From Pedobacter ghigonis (GTDB taxonomy: Bacteria > Bacteroidota > Bacteroidia > Sphingobacteriales > Sphingobacteriaceae): a stretch of DNA of 64,000 nt. A program made the translations under genes and the position numbers. The notes beneath the pieces are model-generated. The model did not search any database. It was given only the letters and a program-made list of their open reading frames with translations, and was not told the origin of the DNA. The DNA lies in NCBI RefSeq assembly GCF_903166585.1, contig NZ_CAESCM010000009.1, forward strand, positions 1-64,000, given 5' to 3'. Each line of letters opens with the position of its first letter. Position 1 is the stretch's first letter. This document shows positions 1 to 7,031 of this stretch, piece after piece.

Positions 1-132
1 ATCTTTCAATGCTAAGATCAAAGCCTTTAGAGCAACATCGAGAGGTGTAAGGGATGTTAAATTCTTCTTATTCAGATTATCGAAAATATATGCATAAAAG
101 ATATCCCCCCAACTTTTCCGCTTGATCCTGGT
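1..132 (-). pseudogene. Broken or partial reading frame at window edge
   Basis: On the reverse strand a frame is open from position 132 to the window edge (44 codons), reading SWGDIFYAYIFDNLNKKN and then a leucine-rich stretch. An in-frame stop lies just upstream at 133-135, and no ATG precedes the protein-like part. It may be the remnant of a gene cut at its 5' side. A run of six G at about 105-110 is a plausible frameshift point. The family is not recognised, and it could also be chance coding. Confidence 0.22.
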
Positions 133-190
133 TTACACAGGTTAGAACATAAAAAAAGTAATGCCGATAACATACTAATAGCGTATCCTA

Positions 191-340
191 ATGAAAAAAC
201 GTAGGGCTCGAAGGATAGACAGGGTAGAAAAAGAAGAGGCCGCTTTTTCAGAGGCTGAAGAGCAATTTATCAATTTAATAGCCCAAATAATAGTGAATAT
301 AACTCTTGAACAGGTCAAAGATCAAAACAAAAAGACTTGA
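191..340 (+). CDS. Small charged hypothetical protein, 49 aa
   Basis: ATG at 191 and TGA at 338-340 give 49 residues. The N-terminus is strongly basic (MKKRRARRIDRVEKEE), followed by an acidic stretch and a hydrophobic helix-like core, INLIAQIIVNITL. From memory, short proteins with an LIA-x-IIV-x-x-TL core occur near integrated elements in Bacteroidota; this is recall, not a search result. It sits beside a tRNA 3' half remnant, which fits an island edge. No function can be given. The lack of any other feature here and the biased composition support a real gene, but it is short. Confidence 0.45.
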   Translation: MKKRRARRIDRVEKEEAAFSEAEEQFINLIAQIIVNITLEQVKDQNKKT

Positions 341-354
341 AAGGTATCGTTTAT

Positions 355-407
355 ACTAGTAAACGGGACTCGAACCCCGGATGTATAAGAAAGAGCTGAT
401 TTACAGC
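355..407 (-). other. tRNA 3' half remnant (Tyr-like anticodon loop)
   Basis: The reverse strand reads an anticodon-loop sequence CTGTAAA (anticodon GTA, Tyr), the 3' anticodon stem TCAGC, a variable region, a T loop TTCGAGT and an acceptor-like tail. No 5' half (acceptor and D arm) is present upstream, and two of the five T-stem pairs fail. It therefore cannot be a working tRNA. Site-specific integrases commonly use tRNA 3' halves as attachment sites and leave such remnants, so it is read here as a candidate att scar. Confidence 0.45.
363..377. repeat. 15-bp direct repeat, copy 1 (copy 2 at 519-533)
   Basis: acgggactcgaaccc occurs at 363-377 in the tRNA remnant and at 519-533 in the T arm of tRNA-Asp, in the same orientation and 156 bp apart. 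This T-arm sequence is common to many tRNAs, so the identity may only reflect shared tRNA structure. It could also be an attachment core. Confidence 0.5.
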
Positions 408-454
408 GCTATATGAAATGCTCATATGAAGTAATAGCAGAAAAGAGCATAAAC

Positions 455-499
455 GCAAAAAAATAACCGTCTAAATATCAGGGATTTAGATGGTTATTT
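455..499 (-). terminator. Terminator-like hairpin after tRNA-Asp
   Basis: A 16-bp inverted repeat (461-476 with 484-499, one G-T wobble, 7-nt loop) is followed on the reverse strand by a run of T. It lies 12 bp beyond the 3' end of tRNA-Asp and is placed to end that transcript. T residues on the other side mean it could work in both directions. Confidence 0.65.
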
Positions 500-510
500 T
501 TATGTTCTTG

Positions 511-584
511 CGGAATGGACGGGACTCGAACCCGCGACCTCCTGCGTGACAGGCAGGCATTCTAACCAGCTGAACTACCACTCC
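511..584 (-). tRNA. tRNA-Asp (anticodon GTC)
   Basis: A full cloverleaf can be folded by eye on the reverse strand. The acceptor GGAGTGG pairs with CCATTCC with one G-T, a D arm follows, and the anticodon stem CCTGC/GCAGG encloses the loop CTGTCAC with anticodon GTC. The T arm is GCGGG-TTCGAGT-CCCGT and the discriminator is G. CCA is not encoded, so it must be added after transcription. The gene stands alone with its own promoter and hairpin terminator. Confidence 0.95.
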
Positions 585-630
585 TTTTGTTCCCCTTTAA
601 AGTTAGAACCTCTTGTCTCTTTCGAGGTTG

Positions 631-659
631 CAAATATAGAGACTATATATTAATTCGCA
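631..659 (-). promoter_or_regulatory. Promoter of tRNA-Asp
   Basis: On the reverse strand TTTG (656-659) is followed after 17 bases by TATATTTG (631-638), a full match to the Bacteroidota -33/-7 pattern TTTG...TAnnTTTG. It lies about 47 bp upstream of the tRNA 5' end. Confidence 0.7.
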
Positions 660-687
660 AACTTTTTTTTCAAATAATTGCAACTAC

Positions 688-1761
688 TTAATTTGCAGCA
701 CCTTCTTGCATCTTTTCAGCATTTTCAGCAAACTGAAGGGCATCGATAATTTCCTGAATCTCGCCATCCATGATGGTTGGCAGGTTATACATCGTTAAAC
801 CAATGCGGTGTTCGGTAACCCTTCCCTGCGGATAGTTATAGGTCCTGATCTTTGCTGAACGGTCGCCGGTTGACACCATTGTTTTACGTTTAGCCGCAAT
901 ATCACCGTTCTTTTTCTGCAATTCGATGTCGTAAAGTTTACTACGCAGCATTTCCATCGCAATAATCCGGTTACCCAATTGCGAACGTTCACGCTGGCAC
1001 ACCACTACAATACCCGAAGGCTTATGCGTTAACTGTACCTTGGTTTCTACCTTATTTACGTTCTGACCACCCGCACCTCCCGAGCGCGAAGTTTGCAACT
1101 CGATATCGGCAGGGTTAATATAAAGATCAATTTCTTCGGCCTCAGGCAATACCGCTACCGATGCCGCCGAGGTATGTACACGTCCCTGGGTTTCTGTATC
1201 GGGCACACGTTGTACGCGGTGTACACCACTTTCGTATTTTAACTGGCCGTAAACATCTTCGCCACTCACTTTTAAAATTACCTCTTTGTAACCACCTGCT
1301 GTACCTTCTGTTACATCAACGGTTTCTACATTCCAGCCTTTAGTTTCGAAAAAGCGGGTATACATCCGGTATAAATCGCCTGCAAATAATGCGGCCTCAT
1401 CTCCACCTGTACCACCACGAATCTCAAAAACAGCGTTCTTAGCATCTTCCGGATCTTTAGGAATCAGCATCACACGAATGGCACTTTCCATTTCTTCCTG
1501 CTGTTTTAACAGTAAATCCAGCTCCTCTTTCGCCATTTCGCGCATTTCAGGGTCTTTCTCTGCCGTTAAAATTTCTTTATTGGCATCGATATTACTCATC
1601 ACATTCTTGTAAATCTTGTATTCATCTACAATTTTGCCCAAGTCTTTATATTCTTTATTTAAAGCCGCAAAACGTTTCATATCCTGTATTACATCAGGAT
1701 TACTCAATTGCTCTTCTACATCTTCCCAACGTAGCTTTATAGCTTCTAATTTATCTAACAT
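688..1761 (-). CDS. prfA: Peptide chain release factor 1
   Basis: RF1 ends translation at UAA and UAG by triggering hydrolysis of peptidyl-tRNA on the ribosome. The 357-residue protein has the GGQ catalytic loop (231-233, within [11 protein letters not shown]) and the RF1 codon-recognition tripeptide PDT (187-189); RF2 would carry SPF. The start is taken at ATG 1761 ([10 protein letters not shown]). A further 20 codons are open upstream, but they match no RF1 N-terminus and a -7-like box lies just above. The gene is monocistronic here and transcribed toward tRNA-Asp. Length fits the family (355-360). Confidence 0.96.
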   Translation of the reverse strand: MLDKLEAIKLRWEDVEEQLSNPDVIQDMKRFAALNKEYKDLGKIVDEYKIYKNVMSNIDANKEILTAEKDPEMREMAKEELDLLLKQQEEMESAIRVMLIPKDPEDAKNAVFEIRGGTGGDEAALFAGDLYRMYTRFFETKGWNVETVDVTEGTAGGYKEVILKVSGEDVYGQLKYESGVHRVQRVPDTETQGRVHTSAASVAVLPEAEEIDLYINPADIELQTSRSGGAGGQNVNKVETKVQLTHKPSGIVVVCQRERSQLGNRIIAMEMLRSKLYDIELQKKNGDIAAKRKTMVSTGDRSAKIRTYNYPQGRVTEHRIGLTMYNLPTIMDGEIQEIIDALQFAENAEKMQEGAAN

Positions 1762-1818
1762 ATTTATTCTTGTTGAAATTTTCCCGTGTCTGGCATAGGC
1801 CAAAAATTTGGGAAAATG

Positions 1819-1826
1819 CAAAAATA
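1819..1826 (-). promoter_or_regulatory. Candidate -7 element for prfA
   Basis: The reverse strand reads TATTTTTG, a match to TAnnTTTG, about 58 bp before the prfA ATG. No good -33 TTTG is seen at the right spacing, so support is moderate. Confidence 0.4.
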
Positions 1827-1944
1827 AGGAAAAAAGCTGAATTTGTTTGTTTAGACCGTATGGTTAATTGGCCAACTGTGTGAATTGATTAAGCGCTTAT
1901 GCATAAACTGAAAGCCAGATAGCTTTATTGGAAAACGAAAGGTT

Positions 1945-2042
1945 CTGTTCCAATGGCAGCCAGTAGCCCTGCTATCTCTCCAAGTCCTCGCTCATACTTT
2001 GCTCCGGGCTTTCCGTTCTATCAGATTTAGGAACAGCAGGCA
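1945..2042. repeat. Structured intergenic element
   Basis: The 297-bp gap between lpxH and prfA holds no gene. Between 1945 and 2042 there are nested inverted pairs: ctgttcc (1945-1951) with ggaacag (2030-2036), and agccc (1965-1969) with gggct (2006-2010). The sequence resembles intergenic palindromic repeats often seen in Pedobacter-like genomes, but no second copy is visible in this window. Confidence 0.35.
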
Positions 2043-2058
2043 TTTGCCAGACATGAGC

Positions 2059-2814
2059 TTATTCTAATCCTTCGGCTTGGTAGTATTCCAACTTTAACTC
2101 TTCCCCGTCAAATACAGCATAGGAATTGTAATTGAGCCATTCGCCAATGTTTACATATCGGCTTCCCTTACCCAGATCGATATCGAGCGGCAGGTGCCTG
2201 TGCCCAAAAATAAAATAATCGAAATGTGTTTGCTGCAATTGTTCTTTAGCATAAATGGCCAGCCATTCTTTATCCTCACCTAAAAAAACTTCCTTTTCTG
2301 TTTGCGCGGCCCGGCTTCCCCTGCTCCAGCTATTGGCAATACCAATGCCCAAATTGGGGTGTAAACGCGCAAATAGCCATTGGCAAAGCTTGCTTCTAAA
2401 AATCTTCCGTAAAAATTTATATTTACTGTCGCCCGGACCAAGGCCATCACCATGGTGCAGGTAAAATTTCTTTCCGCCGCGCTCCATAATCATTTCATCA
2501 CTGATAATTTCCATCCCAATTTCCCTGGTAAAATAATCGCGCACCCACATGTCATGGTTTCCTTTAAAGAAATAGATTTTTATACCCGAATCGGCCATTT
2601 GTGCCAGTTTTCCCTGCAGCCGAATAAAACCTTTCGGTATTACCTTCGCATACTCGAACCAGAAATCGAAAATATCGCCCATTAAAAAAAGCTCGGCGCA
2701 GGTTGGTTGTATGAAATTTAGCCAACTTACAATGCGTGCCTCACGTACGCGGCTTTCAGCATAACTGGGTGTACCCAAATGAAAATCGGAAGCGAAATAA
2801 ATATTCTTGGCCAT
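2059..2814 (-). CDS. lpxH: UDP-2,3-diacylglucosamine diphosphatase (LpxH-like)
   Basis: This calcineurin-type metallophosphoesterase of 251 residues would cleave UDP-2,3-diacylglucosamine to lipid X and UMP, step four of lipid A synthesis, at the inner membrane. Metal-binding motifs appear in order: DFHLG (D10, H12), GDIFDFW, GNHD, HHGD and GHRH. Length and motif order fit LpxH rather than LpxI or LpxG. It is a single gene with a -7 box almost touching the start codon. Other COG2908 phosphoesterases cannot be excluded. Confidence 0.85.
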   Translation of the reverse strand: MAKNIYFASDFHLGTPSYAESRVREARIVSWLNFIQPTCAELFLMGDIFDFWFEYAKVIPKGFIRLQGKLAQMADSGIKIYFFKGNHDMWVRDYFTREIGMEIISDEMIMERGGKKFYLHHGDGLGPGDSKYKFLRKIFRSKLCQWLFARLHPNLGIGIANSWSRGSRAAQTEKEVFLGEDKEWLAIYAKEQLQQTHFDYFIFGHRHLPLDIDLGKGSRYVNIGEWLNYNSYAVFDGEELKLEYYQAEGLE

Positions 2815-2821
2815 GTACCCG

Positions 2822-2829
2822 CAAAGGTA
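2822..2829 (-). promoter_or_regulatory. Candidate -7 element for lpxH
   Basis: TACCTTTG on the reverse strand matches TAnnTTTG exactly. It ends 8 bp before the lpxH ATG at 2814, so the predicted start of transcription falls on or next to the start codon, implying a leaderless or nearly leaderless mRNA. Confidence 0.5.
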
Positions 2830-2864
2830 AGGTAAAAAGACTAAAGCTTAAAGGTACATAATCA

Positions 2865-3057
2865 GTGTAATCCTAAAATCTGTGCAATCCTCCCCGAAGG
2901 GAAAAAAGACTAAAGCGAAAAGACTAAAACATAAAGCCTTATGATCCTTGTAATCCTAAAAATCTGTGTAATCATCCCCGAAGGGTAGAAAGGCTAAAGC
3001 GGAAAGACAAAAGGCCAAAGCCACTTAATCGGTGCAATCCTAAAATCTGTGTAATCC
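2865..3057. repeat. Three-copy intergenic repeat
   Basis: Three related units begin at 2865, 2949 and 3031, about 83 bp apart. Each holds gtgtaatcctaaaatctgtg (or a close variant) and then aatcc. The first two continue into ccccgaaggg, and all are joined by runs like aaaagactaaagc. Copies differ by a few bases. It has no CRISPR-like uniform spacing and no ORF. It separates lpxH from the divergent prolyl oligopeptidase gene. Confidence 0.7.
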
Positions 3058-3097
3058 TTTTATAAAAACATATATTAGTAAATAAATCTTGTTGAAT

Positions 3098-5224
3098 ATG
3101 AAAAAACAAATTGTATTGAGCTTATTTGCAGTAAGTCTTTTCGCCTGTAAACCAGAAAAGCAAGCCGCAGAAAAAATAACATTAATGAAATATCCCAACA
3201 CGAAAAAAGATAGTACCACCGATAATTACTTTGGCAATAAGATAGCCGATCCTTACCGCTGGCTGGAAAACGATACATCAGCCGAAACCAAAGCCTGGGT
3301 TGACGCTGAAAATAAGGTAACCCAAAATTATTTGGAACAGATTCCTTACCGCGCCGATATTAAAAAACGGTTAACCGACCTCTGGAATTACCCCAAAGAA
3401 AGCGCTCCATTTAAAGTTGGCGAATATTATTTCTTTACCAAAAACAATGGCTTGCAGAACCAAAGCATCTGGTTAATTAAAAAAGGGCTGGATGGTGCAG
3501 AAGAAGTTTTCCTCGATCCAAATAAACTCACTGCTGATGGAACTGCTGCTGTTTCGCTGCTTGGCTTTTCGCACGATAAAAAATACCTGGCATACTCTGT
3601 TGCCCAGGCCGGATCAGACTGGAGTAACATATATGTAATGGAAGTGGCCACCAAAATGAAACAGGGCGACGAACTGAAATGGACCAAATTCTCGGGTGCG
3701 GCCTGGCGTGGCGATGGTTTCTACTACAGCAAGTTCGATGAGCCGGTAAAGGGCACCGATCTTTCTGCAGCTAATAAGTACCAGAAAGTATATTACCACA
3801 AACTAGGCGATCAGCAGAAAAATGATCAATTGATTTTTGAGGATAAAACCAACCCGAACCTGTATTTTGGGGCCAGTGTTACCGAAGATGAACGCTTCTT
3901 AGTTATTTACGCCAATGCCGGTACTTCGGGCAATGCTTTATATTATCAGGATTTAAAATTAGCCGGCAGTAAAATTGGCCTGCTGGTAAAAGGTTTTGAA
4001 AATAACCATGGCGTAGTAGATAATGTGGGCGATAAACTTTTATTAAGCACCGATCTGGGTGCCGAAAACAAACAGATCGTACTGGTCGATCCGAAGAATA
4101 ACGATCCTAAAAACTGGCAGAAAATAATTCCCGAGTCAAAGCTGGCCATGGAAAATATTGCTACAGGCGGTGGCTTTTTATGGGCAACTTATTTAAAAGA
4201 TGCCAGCACCAATATTGTTCAGTTCGATTTAACCGGCAAAAAAATTAGCGAAGTAAAGTTACCCGCTATTGGTACAGTTGATGGTTTTGGCGGCTACAAA
4301 GAAGATCAGGAATTCTTCTATTCCTTTTCTAACTTTACTACACCAAGCTCCATTTACCGCTACGACCTGAAAAAAGGCGAATCTACTTTATACAAAAAAT
4401 CGGCAATACAGCTCAATACCGATAACTACGAAACCAAACAGGTATTCTATCCTTCAAAAGATGGCACAAAAGTGCCCATGTTCATTGTACACAAAAAAGG
4501 CATCAAGCTTGATGGCAACAATCCCGTTTATTTATACGGCTATGGTGGTTTCCAAATTAGCTTAACACCCGGATTTAGCCTATCGCGCATGTTGTTTTTA
4601 GAGCATGGTGGTATTTATGTACAGCCCAGCTTGCGTGGCGGAAGCGAATACGGTGAAGCCTGGCACAAAAGCGGTATGCTCGAAAAGAAACAAAATGTTT
4701 TCGATGATTTTATCGCCGCTGCCGAATACCTGATAAAAGAAAAATATACCAATCCAGCTAAAATTGCCATTTCAGGTGGCTCAAACGGAGGGCTTTTGGT
4801 GGGTGCCTGTATGACCCAAAGACCCGAGCTTTTTAAAGTGGCCCTACCAGCAGTTGGTGTTTTAGATATGTTGCGCTACCATAAATTTACCGTAGGCTGG
4901 GGCTGGGCAGTAGAATATGGAACCAGCGATAAAAAAGCTGATTTCGATTACCTGATCAAGTATTCGCCGCTGCACAATATAAAAAGTGGCGTAAATTATC
5001 CGGCTACTTTAATCACTACGGCCGATCATGATGACCGCGTGGTACCTGCACATTCGTTTAAGTTTGCAGCTACTTTGCAGGAAAAATATAAAGGCGATAA
5101 CCCGATGCTGATCAGGATTGAAACCAAAGCTGGTCATGGTGCCGGGAAACCAACCACAAAACTGATTGAGGAATCTGCTGATGTATGGAGCTTTGTATTT
5201 CAGAATTTAGGTATGGGGTGGTAA
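3098..5224 (+). CDS. Prolyl oligopeptidase family protein (S9A), lipoprotein
   Basis: A serine peptidase expected to cut short peptides after proline. The 708 residues start with a lipoprotein signal (MKKQIVLSLFAVSLFACKP, lipid Cys 17), so it should be membrane-anchored outside the cytoplasm. An N-terminal propeller region is followed by an alpha/beta-hydrolase domain with Ser562 in GGSNGG, an Asp in the DHDDRV region and His680 in AGHGAG. ATG 3098 is chosen over the TTG at 3089 because it starts the signal peptide cleanly. It is monocistronic. Close alternatives are oligopeptidase B relatives. Confidence 0.9.
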   Translation: MKKQIVLSLFAVSLFACKPEKQAAEKITLMKYPNTKKDSTTDNYFGNKIADPYRWLENDTSAETKAWVDAENKVTQNYLEQIPYRADIKKRLTDLWNYPKESAPFKVGEYYFFTKNNGLQNQSIWLIKKGLDGAEEVFLDPNKLTADGTAAVSLLGFSHDKKYLAYSVAQAGSDWSNIYVMEVATKMKQGDELKWTKFSGAAWRGDGFYYSKFDEPVKGTDLSAANKYQKVYYHKLGDQQKNDQLIFEDKTNPNLYFGASVTEDERFLVIYANAGTSGNALYYQDLKLAGSKIGLLVKGFENNHGVVDNVGDKLLLSTDLGAENKQIVLVDPKNNDPKNWQKIIPESKLAMENIATGGGFLWATYLKDASTNIVQFDLTGKKISEVKLPAIGTVDGFGGYKEDQEFFYSFSNFTTPSSIYRYDLKKGESTLYKKSAIQLNTDNYETKQVFYPSKDGTKVPMFIVHKKGIKLDGNNPVYLYGYGGFQISLTPGFSLSRMLFLEHGGIYVQPSLRGGSEYGEAWHKSGMLEKKQNVFDDFIAAAEYLIKEKYTNPAKIAISGGSNGGLLVGACMTQRPELFKVALPAVGVLDMLRYHKFTVGWGWAVEYGTSDKKADFDYLIKYSPLHNIKSGVNYPATLITTADHDDRVVPAHSFKFAATLQEKYKGDNPMLIRIETKAGHGAGKPTTKLIEESADVWSFVFQNLGMGW

Positions 5225-5513
5225 TTTTTTGTCATTCTGAGAAATTCGACCCAATGCGAAAATCCGTCATTGCGAGAAGGCTTTTTCAGCCGGCGAGGCA
5301 ATCTTACAATGATCGCTACTTAGTGAGCACATTAAGATTGCCTTGTTCTTCAGGATGGCGAAACAAACATATCCCACTAAACCTATAGACCAATTATAAT
5401 TTGCTTTAAAACCTCAAAAAACCTTAACTTTTGTTTTTAATAGCAGCAGAACATATAAAATATTGAATACAACAGATTTACAAAATTATCTGGAATATTT
5501 CTAAATAACAAAA
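5225..5513. repeat. Intergenic repeat element and AT-rich spacer
   Basis: No gene lies between the peptidase and the reductase (333 bp). The first part carries cgtcattgcgag (5265-5276), the start of a repeat family found in many bacterial genomes. A 10-bp inverted repeat, aggcaatctt (5296-5305) with aagattgcct (5334-5343), follows. The far end is degenerate. After about 5380 the spacer is AT-rich leader and promoter DNA. Confidence 0.5.
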
Positions 5514-5540
5514 TTGATAATACTTTATTTCGTAACTTTG
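5514..5540 (+). promoter_or_regulatory. Promoter of ferredoxin reductase gene
   Basis: TTG (5514-5516) is followed after 16 bases by TAACTTTG (5533-5540), matching TAnnTTTG. The start codon is 17 bp further on, giving a leader of about 10 nt. Confidence 0.55.
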
Positions 5541-5557
5541 CATCAAATTTTTTTTTA

Positions 5558-6568
5558 ATGATCACTACTGATATAGCCGTAATAGGCGCTGGTCCGGTGG
5601 GCTTATTTGCCATTTTTGAAGCCGGTTTATTAAAAATGCGTTGCCATTTAATTGACTACCTTCCTCAGGTTGGCGGTCAGCTGTCTGAAATTTACCCTAA
5701 AAAACCGATATACGATATCCCGGGCTACCCTTCTGTTTTGGCTCAGGAGCTTATTGATAACTTAATGGAGCAGGCCAAGCCTTTCCACCCAACGTTTACT
5801 TTAGGCGAGCGTATTGAAGGCTTAGAAAAGCGTGGCGAAGCCGATTTCGTTTTAACTACGAACATGGGTACCGTTATCGAAGCTAAGGTTGTGGTAATTG
5901 CAGGAGGTTTAGGTTGCTTTGAGCCACGTAAACCAGCAGTAGAGAACTTAGAAAATTTTGAAAACGGAAAGGGTGTTAACTACATGATCCTTGATCCGGA
6001 AAAATACCGCGATCAGAAAATGGTAATTGCCGGTGGTGGCGACTCTGCTTTAGACTGGACGATTTACCTAGCTGAAGTTTGTTCGGAACTTACTTTGGTA
6101 CACAGAAGCGAGAGTTTCCGTGGTGCACCAGATTCGGTTGCTAAAGTAATGGCACTGGCCGAAAGCGGAAAAATTAACCTGATTTTAAACAGTAACCTTC
6201 AGGCTGTACACGGAACCGATAAATTAGAAAAGGTTGAGATTGTACAAAACCGTACCATGGAAAAAACGGTTGTAGATGCCGATCATTTAATTCCTTTATT
6301 TGGTTTGAGCCCTAAATTAGGCCCGATTGAAGACTGGAACCTAAACATCAGCAAAAGTGCAATTGAGGTAAACGTTGATGATTATTCGACGAATATCCCA
6401 GGTATTTATGCAATTGGCGATATCAACACCTACACCAATAAGTTAAAATTAATTCTGTGTGGTTTCCACGAGGCGGCATTAATGAGCCACAGTGCTTATT
6501 CTTACATGAACCCTGGTGTGAAATATACCATGAAATATACAACTGTAAACGGAGTTTCAGAATTTTAA
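5558..6568 (+). CDS. Ferredoxin/flavodoxin--NADP reductase, TrxR type
   Basis: A 336-residue FAD/NADPH flavoprotein of the thioredoxin-reductase-like ferredoxin-NADP reductase group (YumC type). The FAD motif GAGPVG is at 10-15, an NADPH-binding AGGGDSALDW is mid-protein, and the FAD-closing GDINTY motif is near the end. The CxxC redox pair of true thioredoxin reductase is absent, which supports the ferredoxin reductase call. The 2Fe-2S ferredoxin gene 38 bp downstream is its probable electron partner, and the two appear to form an operon. Confidence 0.88.
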   Translation: MITTDIAVIGAGPVGLFAIFEAGLLKMRCHLIDYLPQVGGQLSEIYPKKPIYDIPGYPSVLAQELIDNLMEQAKPFHPTFTLGERIEGLEKRGEADFVLTTNMGTVIEAKVVVIAGGLGCFEPRKPAVENLENFENGKGVNYMILDPEKYRDQKMVIAGGGDSALDWTIYLAEVCSELTLVHRSESFRGAPDSVAKVMALAESGKINLILNSNLQAVHGTDKLEKVEIVQNRTMEKTVVDADHLIPLFGLSPKLGPIEDWNLNISKSAIEVNVDDYSTNIPGIYAIGDINTYTNKLKLILCGFHEAALMSHSAYSYMNPGVKYTMKYTTVNGVSEF

Positions 6569-6606
6569 GCTTTCTGCTATATTTGCGGTTATAAAGAGAG
6601 CTAAAA

Positions 6607-6933
6607 ATGGAGAACAACATTAACATATATATGCAAGAGCCGGATGGCTCGGTTACCGAACACGTTGCACCAACCGACATGGGCCTAAGCCTGATGGAGT
6701 TTTTAAAGGCATCAGAATATGATATTCTGGCTACCTGCGGCGGAATGGCCCTTTGTGCTACCTGCTGTGTCGACGTTTTGGAAGGTGAAGAGAAACTTAA
6801 CGAAATGACAGACGATGAGTATGCCATGTTAGATACTTTACCTGATTTATTACCCAATTCGCGTTTAGCCTGCCAACTGCAGTTAAACAACAATATGGAC
6901 GGACTAAAAGTGAAATTGCACGGCGTAAGCTAA
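6607..6933 (+). CDS. 2Fe-2S ferredoxin (adrenodoxin type)
   Basis: A soluble one-electron carrier of 108 residues. The cluster ligands are Cys44, Cys50, Cys53 and Cys89, spaced C-x5-C-x2-C and then a distant C, as in adrenodoxin-type ferredoxins. A further Cys54 sits beside the third ligand. It is likely cotranscribed with the reductase just upstream and followed by a strong hairpin terminator. The final electron acceptor is not evident from the neighbours. Confidence 0.92.
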   Translation: MENNINIYMQEPDGSVTEHVAPTDMGLSLMEFLKASEYDILATCGGMALCATCCVDVLEGEEKLNEMTDDEYAMLDTLPDLLPNSRLACQLQLNNNMDGLKVKLHGVS

Positions 6934-6955
6934 TTGCAAACTACATAAAACTAAA

Positions 6956-6982
6956 AAAGGCGATACCAAAAGTATCGCCTTT
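6956..6982 (+). terminator. Rho-independent terminator after ferredoxin
   Basis: aaaggcgatac (6956-6966) pairs perfectly with gtatcgccttt (6972-6982) across a 5-nt loop and is followed by T-rich sequence, 22 bp after the ferredoxin stop codon. Confidence 0.8.
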
Positions 6983-6990
6983 TCTATTTC

Positions 6991-7023
6991 AGACCTCACA
7001 GGTTTTAAAAACCTGTGAGGTCT
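6991..7023. repeat. Perfect 16-bp palindrome
   Basis: agacctcacaggtttt (6991-7006) pairs with its exact complement at 7008-7023 with a single unpaired base. It sits between the forward terminator and the end of the reverse-strand GH2 gene. Similar palindromes are, from memory, dispersed in Bacteroidota genomes. It may also end the GH2 transcript. Confidence 0.7.
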
Positions 7024-7031
7024 TGTTTCTT

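Noticed and set aside
355..407. Functional tRNA-Tyr
   Set aside because: There is no 5' half, and the T stem has two mispairs, so it cannot fold as a tRNA.
2865..3057. CRISPR array
   Set aside because: Only three imperfect units, with spacers that resemble each other and no cas genes nearby.
3089..3097. TTG start for the prolyl oligopeptidase
   Set aside because: The ATG at 3098 begins a textbook lipoprotein signal; three extra residues add nothing.
6423..6893. Antisense ORF of 156 codons over the ferredoxin gene
   Set aside because: It lies opposite two clear genes and its translation matches no family; it is a shadow frame.
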